Shown piece after piece: positions 46,165 through 56,915 of a stretch of 64,000 nt of DNA (its first letter is position 1; the number at the start of each line of letters is the position of its first letter). The stretch is taken from assembly GCA_029204225.1 (NCBI GenBank), contig CM055100.1:19434655-19498654 (forward strand), written 5' to 3'. The position numbers were made by a program, and so were the translations under genes. The notes under the pieces are model-generated. The model was not told the DNA's origin. It made no database searches and was given only the letters and a program-made list of their open reading frames with translations. Origin of the DNA: Diphasiastrum complanatum (lineage: Eukaryota > Streptophyta > Lycopodiopsida > Lycopodiales > Lycopodiaceae).

Positions 46165-47296
46165 ATTTTGATTTTCTCCACAAGGTGCATTAAATTGTGT
46201 AAAGGCTCGCATTCGTAAGAGTTTAAACAAACAATTATTTACTATTGCCCAGCTAGTACTAGCTATTGGTAATACAAGTAGGAGAAGGGCACATACAAAT
46301 TTTTGTGGTACATAATCTAGAATTATGGGTGTTACTAACATGGCAATTGTAAGGTTTTGATTATGCATCCAATTATTAATTTTGGGACAATGAATGAGTA
46401 TTGAAGAGTTTTAATTGGATTATACACCGTCTTATACTTGGGGTGTTGCTGGGTTGTGCCAATTTTTCATACTCACCAAACATTAATATAAAATGATATT
46501 CTAAAACCTAGATCCCAAGCCACCACTTACGAACTGAATGACACGACATTTGCCCCAACACTTGAATTTACTTGACGCTCATCAAATTCTGTGAATTTTG
46601 TTTCAAAAACTTTTACATTAGATCGTAAAGGAAATGCCAATATCATTATGACATATGAAAGCAACACGATTGCACATTATGAATCTTGAAGTTCATATCA
46701 AACTTCGAAATCAATTATGGTTTTAAAGTGCATTGATTTGTAGGATTTGGCACATTCTTTATTTTTTTCCACAATGCGCATTAAAGTGTATGATTGGCAC
46801 ACCATTTTGATTTTTCTTCACAAGGTGCATTAAATATGCAAACTCTCCCATTCCTTAAGTGTTTGGAAAATATATGTTGATGATTACGGTTGGGTGTTCC
46901 TAACATGGCAATTACAAGGTTTTGACTATGCATCCAACTATTAATACTAGGGGAGTTGAGCAAGTATTGGAAAGTTTTGGCTGGGTTATCCACCAAGTTT
47001 TTCTCTAGTTTTATAATTGGTTTGGTTGGGTTGTGCCATTTTTTCATACACACCAAATATTAATATAAAATGATATTCTAATACCCAGATCCCAAACCAC
47101 CATTTAAGAAATGAATGACTATATAATTGCTCTCGACACTTGAATTCACTTGACGTTCATCAAATTCTATGGATTTTGTTTCAAAAATTTGTACATGAGA
47201 CTGTAAAACAAATGCCAACATAATTATGATATGAAAGCAACATGCTTGCAGATTATGAATCTTGAAGCTCATAAAAAACTTCAAAAGCAATTATGG
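46165..47296. repeat. Direct repeat, two units of about 510-560 bp
   Basis: Copy 1 at about 46165-46720 and copy 2 at about 46790-47296 share in order CACAAGGTGCATTAAAT, TAACATGGCAATT--AAGGTTTTGA, AATATTAATATAAAATGATATTC, CACTTGAATT-ACTTGACG and ATTTTGTTTCAAAAA. No coding recognised. Confidence 0.85.
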
Positions 47297-47829
47297 CCTA
47301 TCAAAAATTTGTAAATAAAATGGAGAAAGATAAAAAAAAACGAGTTGAAGCACAATATTTGTCCAAAGTCTTTGAGAAGAATTTTATAGTGACACTCCCA
47401 CCAAGTTCAGTAGCTGTAAAATGATGGCGACTCATCAAAGCATATTATGGCCCCTCAAAATTTCCTAACGATGATGCAAAGAATGTTAGCCAATAGAAAG
47501 TCAAAAGATGTAGGCCAAAAAAAAGGTAGATCCTTTATGCTTTAGAAAGTATTTTGTGCTTCTCCTCCCATTGAGTTTAGTTGTTCAATTATGGCCTTCC
47601 CATAACTTTACAATTGTTTTACCTAGTGGAAGATCAATGCCAAATTCATTCAACAATCCAAAATAAATGCTAGCCAAATTCATTCAACAATCCAAAATAA
47701 ATCACAATACTCACATATAGTGTTGAGCAAGCAATATTCTATTTCGGCCATGTCTTGCAAGCAAGGTATCTATAAAAACATTGTCTGCAAGTGAAATGCT
47801 AAATTTTCAAAGTCATGTAATTTTTGTGC

Positions 47830-48195
47830 AATATATTCCCTTATGCTCAAACTTTGAAATTAAACATAGACTAGTCATTAATGCCACATAAAATACAAAC
47901 TCATAAAAAACATAAATTAACCAAAGAGATTCAAGATTATTGCTAGAAATGAGCACACGACGTTGCGACAAGGATTTGGAAGAATTGAGTAGTATTAGGC
48001 ATGTATGACTTATATATTCCATTATGCTCAAAAGTTTGAGATTGAACATAGACTAGTCATAAATGCCACATAAAATAGAAACTCATATAAAACATAAACT
48101 AACCAAAGAGACTTAAGATTATTGTTAAAAATGAGCACACGATGTCGTGACAAGGATTTGGAAAAATTGACTAGTATTGGGAACGTATAACATAA
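47830..48195. repeat. 181-bp tandem duplication
   Basis: Units start at 47832 and 48013 (TATATTCC-TTATGCTCAAA) and share AACATAGACTAGTCAT and GAGCACACGA-GT-G-GACAAGG. A 34-bp duplication also lies at about 47640-47705. Confidence 0.9.
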
Positions 48196-48234
48196 GTCTG
48201 GTTAGAATTAGTAGTTATCAATTTGAGTAATTAT

Positions 48235-48621
48235 ACATATGGCCATATTCGGTTAAGGACATGGAATAGTCCTAATATGGTAGACCAGCCCTCCGATATT
48301 CGAGATTGTTGGTCACGTTGTGATTTAATTCCATGTCAAGGCCAGTTTGTGACTAATAACCTTGAGAGGACCCAGACACTCTAATTGAGACCTATGGAGT
48401 AGTGCATATACATGTGACGAATATAGGCAGGAGGACTGCATGAAGAGATGTGACCTATTTATAGTTGACATGCATGGAGATTGCATGGGTTCATGCACAG
48501 GACTCTACTCTCTATATAATGAGGTAGGGATTATCTCGTGGACATAATGGGTTTAGGTTACCAGCTTCTCTCTTCTCCTCTAGCTTTCACATGGCATGGC
48601 TTGGGGGCTAGATCCAGGTTT
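48235..48621 (+). repeat. 5' LTR of the 48-50 kb element
   Basis: Aligned by eye to the 3' copy; many substitutions and a 6-bp indel point to an old insertion. Confidence 0.75.
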
Positions 48622-49697
48622 GATCTAGGTCTGAACTTGAATATCTAGCACTTCTGTGACAATCCGGTTTAGAGAATATTCTTAAAATCCAATATTTTTC
48701 TAGTGGAAATTTTTTTGGAATAATTGTTACTTTTCTTGAGTAATGTTGGACATATACTCTAGTATCGTGTAATGATTAAGTATGGTTTTGGATTCCAGAA
48801 TATTATGATTGACGAGTCATAAGAATCTAAATATTTATGATTGACGGATCATAAATAGATACTTAATTGCTGTTAGAGAATTATAAGAAATTGTGATGAT
48901 TTTTAAGTGTGATAATTAATTCTTGATCTATTATTTGAGTAAGAATTCAGACCAGTGTTTTGAATCTCTTTACTCTAATACTTTAATTGAGAACCTATGG
49001 ATCTCACAGACATTCTCACAAGATAGGTATTTTATTTGTGGAGAATTTAATTTATGCTATTCTGCTACAGTTTATGGTCTGCATATGCTTGAGTACAGTT
49101 TTTCTTTTGATTGGATCTCCAGATATCATAGGAGACAGACAATTTTCTTGCATTTGATGCTAGAAACAAGAGCATTTAACTCAAAAGAGTATTTAGGATA
49201 CTCGGAGTTGAGTTTTAATCATTTTATATATTAATGATTCTCCTAGAAATTCTAGTTGAATGAATTTTCATATCTTAGAATTAGATTCTAAAGATAGTTG
49301 TACTTGGAAGCTTTTTATGAATTGTTTGCCAGAGTTTGTGGATAATTTCATACTGTAATTATTATTATTTTTCTTTAACTTTAATCTCCTAATTTAGGAA
49401 ATATTTCATTCAGTGGTTCATGTAAGTGTTTTACATGAAGGTGATGTTACTAACTTGTGGTGAGTATAACCCAATCGATAAATTTATCGCTTAGTGTACT
49501 TTTCAAACTTGAGTTATACTCCAGAACATGGATTAACGATTGGAAATAGGTTTTATCTCTGAGTACTTGTTTGATATGAAAGTCAGACTAAAGATAATGA
49601 TTTTCTCGGTTAATATTGAAAGTTAAAGGAACCGAACCTATAATTCTTTTCTGTTTTGAGGAGCTTCTAAGGATAGAAGCAATTTAAGGGGGAAGAA

Positions 49698-50096
49698 TGT
49701 TATGGACATATTCGGTTAAGGACCTGGAATAGTCCTAATATGGTAGATCGGCCCTCCGGTATTCAAGACTGTTGGTCATGTCGTGATTTAATTCTATGTC
49801 AAGGCCAATTTGTGACTAATATATTACCTTGAGAGGACCCAGACACTCTAATTGAGACATATGGAGTAGTGCATGTACGTGTGAAGGATATAGGCAAGAG
49901 GACTGCACGAAGAGATGTGACCTATTTATAGTTGACCTGCATGGAGACTACATGGGTCCATGCACAAAACTCTATTTTCTATATAATGAGATAGGGATTA
50001 TCTCGTTGACATAATGGGTTTAGGTTACTAGCTTTTCTCTTCTCCTCTAGCTTTCACATGGCATGGCTTGGGGGCTAGATCCAGGTTTGGTTGGGC
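49698..50096 (+). repeat. 3' LTR of the 48-50 kb element
   Basis: Starts TGTTATGGAC after the polypurine tract. The true LTR may extend beyond 50096, where similarity to the 5' copy stops. Confidence 0.75.
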
Positions 50097-50099
50097 GGT

Positions 50100-52058
50100 T
50101 TGGCTCCATAGTCTCTCTTATTGTGTTTTCCTATCCTCATCTTAGGGGTTTTCCCTAGTGGTCTTTACATTTTTTCTATAGAGCCAATTGTTATTGAGAA
50201 TCGCATATGTAAGATTCACTAATACTCAAGTGCACCCTTTTGAGAGCCAAACTCATACCCATTAGATGACCGCCAAGGAACCATTGAGTATAAGAAAAAA
50301 TTTGGTATCCACAATGGATAGCTAAATCAGCATACCGTTATATTTGGCTCTAAGTCATCAGTTGAAAGCAATTCTTAACAAAACAATATACCTACTCAAC
50401 ATTAAAATTGAGTATTGTGTGTGTGTGTGTGTGTGTGTGTTTGAACCTAACAAATCTAAACAAAATTACCCATTATCACCACAATACCAAACATACAAAT
50501 ATTATAGTAAATCAAATTCGTATAGAGTCATCACAGTCAAACATATCATATTGACCAAACCTAACAACCAGCAAAAGCTTCGAGTTGAGGAGAATATGCT
50601 CACCTGCATCCATCTACAACAACAACCGTGTTAGAACAAGGACATTATTGTGGGAACTACAAGTGTCTACACATACTCTCAGTTGTTATCCATGTCACAA
50701 CAAGTAGTCATTACCAAGTTAGGTGACTCTAATTTTGTCCATATCATGAGTAAAACGTCGAACATTGTTTCAGCTTTACTCTATTCTCCTAATGAGTACT
50801 GCATGATCTATTGGTAATCATTGTGATCTATCAGTCTCGTAGTCTATTTGTGACAGAGACCATTTTCGTTAAACTGTTGTTTTTCACAATTTGTACATTT
50901 ACAAAATTATAAGATTAACAGTGTATAATCAGTGCTTGAAAGTCAACAACTACAAAAGTACGACTAAAGTAGACAATTACATCCAGACTAGTTTTATAGT
51001 AGAGTTCAAAACTATCTGCCATTACCCTTTTCAAAATGCTTATCGGAACACCATCCCTTTTTCTAAATAACAACTTAGAAAAATGTTTATTGCACTGTCA
51101 ATTTCAAATTGTCAGGGCGTTACTGTCCACAAATAAGTATATATAGACTTTAACAGACAGGCATCATCCAAGTCATATAACTGAACCCATCATACCATTT
51201 ATATTAGAAATAGTTGAAGTGTAATCAAAGGTTCAAACAAAAAGCAATACACTTCAAAAGAAGCCTCGTTAATGAAAGTAAAGCATCAACGAGTAGTAAA
51301 TTCATGATCATTTCATGGCACTTCAATTCTTCATACTCGTCAGTAGTGACAACCATATTGAGGGATTAGAATACTGTTCACATGAATTTTTTCATTGCTA
51401 ACATTAAGAATTGTTGTACGAAGTTTGATTAAAAGAACTCAAGACAGTTCGTTCATTGCGATTATAGTGACCGAAACAAGCAAGTAATTAGATGGCCAAC
51501 GATCGACAGACAAGATTAATTGCATCTGAACCACAGAATTGAAAGCTATCATTGGATTTAACTAAAGTGGGCCCTAAAGAATTGAAGTGTATTTCGGCCT
51601 TCAACTTCATTAAAAATTTTCATACTGAAATTGGAGTTGGGTCCCTTCACAAGTGAAGAGTGAAGTTTCTTCAAGGTAAAGAAACAGTTCAAAAACAAAG
51701 AAAATCCCTATTTTTGGGTCCTTTGCCCGTTTTAACCCAAACGAAAGGCTATAACCTCCAAACGAAGGGCACCCGGACTGTACCTACAAGTACGGTACAT
51801 CAAAACAGAGTGATTGCAGTGGAGAAAGTGTTTGGAGTGCGTCAAAAGCAATTTCACCATTCCACAGGGCACGTAGTTGGGAGTTGACGACTGAGTGCAT
51901 TTTGGAAGGTGACACCGATTTGGCTTTCAAATTAGTGGGAAAGCGCTAAGTGGCCTGGTAAGGAAAAAAGTGCAGGTCATTATTTTCAACTTCTGACATC
52001 ACAATTGGCCTCGGCATACTGCTTTTAGCCTACGGCAGAAGCTTCAAGCAGTTTTGCA
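50100..52058. other. Intergenic DNA with a GT microsatellite
   Basis: A perfect GT run lies at about 50416-50440. No coding recognised. The expected 5' LTR and primer-binding site of the copia element starting at 52059 are not seen here. Confidence 0.6.
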
Positions 52059-55000
52059 ATGGCAAACATGGGAGAGTCCATTTTGAGTGAAAGTAGCAAA
52101 TTGGACGGGATTTCCAACTATGCAGTGTGGAAATTCAAAATGAAAAACATATTGATGGAGAAAGATGTGTGGGAAGTCGTCACAGGTGATGAGAGAAAGC
52201 CGCCAAATGAAGCGGATATCAAAGTGTTCGACAAAAAGATGAGAAAAGCCATGATCTTCATTAACTTGTTAGTGAAGGATCACATCATTACCCACATTTG
52301 TGATGTTGTTACACCCAGATAGACATGGGATGTGCTAAAGGAGCAGTTCAATACGTCAAATCTGTCAAGAATCATTTTTCTGAAGTCAAAGCTGAATAGT
52401 GCCCGAATGGAACAAGGAGAGCACATTCAGACGTACATGACCAGAATCAAGACAATGAGGGATGAACTGCATTCTATTGGTGAGCGCATACGTGATGTGG
52501 AGTTGGTGCACAATGCATTGTGCAGCATTGCAGAACCCTATCATATGTTTGTGAGCGGAATAGCATCAAGAAGAAGATTGTCAACCTTTGACGAGCTCAC
52601 AAAAATCTTGATGTAGGACGCGCAATGGCAAGAAATGGTGAAAACTGGACGTCAAAATACTGACGATCAAGCACTTGCGACACGCCAAAAACAAGACAAG
52701 GGCAAGGGCAAGAAGAAGTCTAAACAACAATTTGCCAAGACTCAGGAGGATGAGGGATCTTCCAGTAAGACCAAGAAAAAAGACAAGTGCTTCCATTGTG
52801 GTAAAAAGGGCCATTGGAAGAGTGAATGTCGCAAATTCCTGGCGGAACAAGACAAGGGAAAACCAAAGCAAGCAGGTAACCTTGTCGATGAGGGTGAGAT
52901 TGAAGACTCTAGCATCTTCATATATGCATTGTCATCTAATCAAGATGATCAAGCATGATATATTGACTCGGGAGCCACAAGACACATGACAGGTAACAAG
53001 AATTGGTTCAGTAGCTTGAAAGTGTTGGATAATGGAACGTCCGTTTCACAAGCAAATGGCGATGTGTGCAAGATCAAGGGGATAGGCATTGTTTCAATCC
53101 AACTACCTGATGGCAAAAGCAAGATGATCAGGGAGGTACTTTATGTACCAGGTTTGAAGAGAAATCTACTTTGTGTTGGAGTCATTACTGATCAAAAGTT
53201 GAAAGTAGAATTCGCCCATGATCGTTGCTTTATGAAAGATGTGAACCAAAAGTTCAAAGTTATTGCGGATGGAGTAAGGAAGCCCAATACAAAATTGTAC
53301 AAGTTGAATGCTACAATCAAGGGGCAACATGGACTTGTATCGTCCATTCCATCGCAAACTGAGTTGTGGCATAAGAGGCTTGGTCACTTGAACCTAAGAA
53401 GCCTCAGTTTGATGAGAAAATTGGAGATGGTAACATGATTGCCTACCATAGAAGATCACTTGAAATCAATGTGCGAATCTTGTGTATATGGGAAGCAACG
53501 TCGAGAGAAGTTCAATAAAGGGGATATTGCAAGAGCAAAGAACATCTTGGATTTAATCCACACAGATTTATGAGGGCCTATGAGGACCATGTCCTTAGGT
53601 AAAGCCTTCTATTTCATGACCTTTATTGATGATATGTCATGTAAGATGTGGATCTACTTCTTGAAGAAGAAATCAGATGCATTTGACAACTTCAAGAGCT
53701 TCAAAGCATTGGTCGAAAATCAGACATGTAGGAAGATCAAAGTCCTAAGATCAGATAGTGGAGGTGAGTACAAGTCTAATGACTTCAATGATCTTTGTGA
53801 TCAATGTGGGACTAAAAGACAATTTACGCAAGCTTAGACTCCTGCTCTCAATGGTGTAGCTGAGTGCAAGAATCGTACGATTGTGGAAAGTGCCAGATCT
53901 ATGCTAGCTGAGATGAAACTACCAAAAGATTTTTGGTCAGAAGCATGCAGTACGACAGTCTATCTTCAAAATAGAAGTCCTACCATTGCCATAACAAAGA
54001 TAACACCTGAGGAAGCATTCACGAAGAAGAAATCAAAGGTGAACCACTTGCGAATCTTTGGATGTAAGGCCTTTGTACACATTCCTAAGCAAGAGAGACG
54101 TAAACTTGATGTAAAATCTATCAAGTGCATATTCCTAGGAAATGATGATCGTGTGAAAGGCTATAGATGTTTTGATCTAGTGGAAAACAAAATACATGTA
54201 AGTCGTGATGTTATCTTTGATGAATCCAAGATGTATGAAGACGAGGATGCTGAGAAGATAGATGCATCCAGTGGGAAAGATGGTATAGTGAGGATACCAT
54301 CTGATGATGATCCATTCATTGACCCTTCAAGTGATGAAAAAGAGGATACATCTCAAGATACTACTACTCAACCTCAAGAGACAGGTTGGAGAGGTAGGGA
54401 CAAACCTTTTGGTGCAAGAAGGATTGAAGTTGCAGGTGACAAACACAAGGAGAAGGATATACCGTGGGATACATTTTCACCAGGAAGCCGATCATCTGAC
54501 ATGAAGCTCCCTAAGTGGTTTGAGAGATTGTTGGAGAGCCGCGACATGGATGACTTTCCAGGATCATCTAGCCAGGGAGAGCTACGAAGATCAACAAGAG
54601 ATAAGACACAACCTGAAAGGTATGAAGCAAATTATGCTCTCCTATCAAGCATTATTCACAGCAAAGAACCTTGGACTTATGGATAGGTGGGTTTGGTGCT
54701 TGCTCCTCCATGAGCTCCTCCTCAAAACCAAGATCTTGCTCCTCGACCATCTTCTTCTTGATTGTTGGAGCACTTGAGCCTTCTTCAAGCATATGCATAT
54801 GATGTTTATCAAAGATGACATCCCTTGAAACAACAAATTTGTTCAAGGATGGGAGATAGACTTTGTATCCCTTGCTTGAGCTTGCATATCCAAGCATGAT
54901 CCCTCTTGTGGAAGATGGATCCTCCTTGGTTCTTGTATAGTCATCTCTCAAGCCATTCAGTATGACTTGGACTAGCTCAACTTGGTTAATGGTAACACCA

Positions 55001-56586
55001 ACACAGGAAAGCTGAAGCGAAGGATGATGACATTTGGGTCAAGGCCATGGGAGAGGAGATGGAGTCAATCGCTAAGCATAGCACGTGGGACTTAGTAGAA
55101 CCACTCTTTGGCAAGAAACCCATTGGTTGCAAATGGGTATACAGAACTAAGTACCATGCAGATGGAAGTATAGCAAAGCACAAGTCAAGATTGGTGATCA
55201 AAGGGTTTGCACAAAGTAAAGACATTGACTATGAGGAGACCTTTGCGTCATTATGTAAGTGGAATACTTTACGTCTACTTGCTGCTTTAGCTTCACATTT
55301 TGGTTGGCCTTTGCATCAGATGGATGTGAAATCTGGTTTTCTAAATGGTGAGTTAGAAGAAGAGGTGTTCATGGATCAACCTGAAGGCTTTGTAACGAAG
55401 GGACAGGAAAATAAAGTATGTCGCTTGAAGAAAGCGCTTTATGGTCTTAAACAGGCACCACGTGCGTGGTATAGCAGGATTGATGCCTACTTTTGTTCAA
55501 AGGGGATGGTGAGAACACACTCTAATCCAAATTTTCTGAAGGCAGAATTTTTGAAATGTGCTTTAAACATTGGGAAAAATGCTCCAAACATTGAAATCTT
55601 CTTGCTTTGATGGTATGGTTGCTTTGATTGCTCTTTATGTTGATAACTTGATTATTATGAGAAATAATCAAGAGATGATAGATATAATCAAGAAAGACTT
55701 CATGGAACAATTCAAGATGACAGATCTCAGTCTAATGCATTATTGCCTTGGAGTAGAGGTGTGGCAAAAAGGACACGAAGTGGGTTTAACATAGGTGAAG
55801 TATGTCAAAGAGTTGCTACACAGGTTTAGGTTGCAGGATTGCAAACCAGTAAATACTCCTATTGGACCAGGTAAAAAGCTTTCTAAGCTTGATGAGTCAT
55901 AGTCATTTGATGCTACACTGTATAGACAGTTAGTAGGGAGCTTGATTTACCTTACCATGACTAGACTAAATATATGCTATGTTGTTGGCATTGTAAGTCA
56001 GTTTATGTCAACACCTACGGAAATGCATTGAAAGACAGCTAAATGCATTTTGCGTTATGTAAAAGGCACTTCAGATTATGGCTTGATTTACAGGAAGCGT
56101 GATGGTTTACCTAAAATGTGTGGCTATGTGGATGCGGATTGGGGAGGTGACTATGATGATCGTAGATCCACCACATGGTATGTATTCCAGTTTTGTGGTA
56201 GTTGCTTTTTCTGGTCTAGTAAGAAGCAAAGTACAATTGTTCTTTCCACCACAGAAGCAGAGTATAAGGCAATGTGTAGTGCAGCACAGGAAGCTATACG
56301 GTTGAGACAAATCTTGGAAGAAGTTGGCATGAGGCAGAAAAATCCCACGACATTACATAGTGACAGTCAGAGTGGCATTCAGCTAGCAAAGAATCCAGTG
56401 TTCCATGCGAGAACTAAACACATTGAGATTCAGTATCACTTTATACGTGAGAGGCTCCTGAGTCGTGAAATTCATGTTGTTCATTGTAGCACAGAAGAAC
56501 AACTAGCTGATATTTTCACTAAGCCACTTGTTGGAGAAAAGTTTGATAAGTCTAGATCAAAGCTTTCTGTACTTAAAGTTTGTTGA
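52059..56586 (+). mobile_element. Ty1/copia retrotransposon 1: near-complete gag-pol with in-frame stops
   Basis: Domains in order: gag start LDGISNYAVWKFKMKNIL (52090 on) and UBN2-type gag; zinc knuckle CFHCGKKGHWKSEC (52790); protease YIDSGATRHMTGNKNWF; gag-pre-integrase LWHKRLGHLNLRSL; integrase VLRSDSGGEYKSNDF and NGVAECKNRT; RT start GCKWVYRTKYHADGSIAKHK, LHQMDVKSGFLNGELEEEVF, KALYGLKQAPRAW and ALYVDNLII; RNase H YVDADWGGDYDDRRST, LSTTEAEYKAM and LADIFTKPL. Everything from 52059 to about 55540 is in one frame, broken only by stops at 52320, 52614, 52956, 53436, 53571, 53835 and inside an inverted insert; a frameshift follows near 55550. YVDD reads YVDN. Not functional. Confidence 0.95.
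54682..55005 (-). mobile_element. Inverted copia fragment inserted in copia 1 pol
   Basis: On the minus strand GIMLGYASSSKGYKVYLPSL and NKFVVSRDVIFDKHH is the end of a copia integrase region; just before it QVELVQVILNGLRDDY looks like gag. It interrupts copia 1 between EPWTY and DDDIWVKAM. The host reading frame is the same on both sides, so the insert, about 324 bp, keeps the frame. Confidence 0.8.
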
Positions 56587-56628
56587 CTTTAAAGCTATGT
56601 ATACGACTGTATAAAAAGTAGACTCTAC

Positions 56629-56640
56629 TTTAAGGGAGAG
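56629..56640 (+). other. Polypurine tract of copia 1
   Basis: TTTAAGGGAGAG directly before the LTR; primes plus-strand DNA synthesis in LTR retrotransposons. Confidence 0.7.
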
Positions 56641-56915
56641 AGTTAGAATTAAAGTAGAATCACTATGTTACTGTACTGTGGGTCCTATCAATTGATAAGG
56701 ATCAGTTGGCCTCGTCACGAGGCAAGTCGACGGGACACGCGTCCCACCAACGACAACCTGGGTCATGCATGGGTTGTCTGAGTGAACAACTATATGTACA
56801 GTGTAATTTCATTTTGAGAAATACAGTTGCTATGTGAGCTTGCTGTGGAGAGTGTTTTTCTGTCTGTGTTATCGTGTAGCATGATCTGTGTTCTTGTGCA
56901 AAGCAAATTCTAAGT
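56641..56915 (+). repeat. 3' LTR of copia 1
   Basis: About 275 bp from AGTTAGAATT to AAATTCTAAGT; TTAGAATT and AATTCTAA form the short inverted ends typical of LTRs, the outer TG/CA being mutated. No matching 5' LTR is present upstream of 52059. Confidence 0.65.

Larger units (their letters stand above)
48235..50096 (+). mobile_element. LTR retroelement relic with non-coding interior (TRIM/LARD-like)
   Basis: Direct repeats at 48235-48621 and 49698-50096 share ATATTCGGTTAAGGAC, CTAATATGGTAGA, CTTGAGAGGACCCAGACACT and CTTCTCTTCTCCTCTAGC-type blocks over nearly 390 bp. A TATATAATGAG promoter-like box sits at 48513 and 49981. The downstream repeat starts TGTTATGG directly after a polypurine tract (AAGGGGGAAGAA, 49686-49697), as for a 3' LTR. 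The interior of about 1.08 kb has no gag or pol; its 103-codon frame (48923-49234) is unrecognised. The 5' LTR start looks mutated. Confidence 0.8.

Noticed and set aside
50416-50440. GT microsatellite as a regulatory Z-DNA element
   Set aside because: Ordinary short dinucleotide repeat with no nearby gene.
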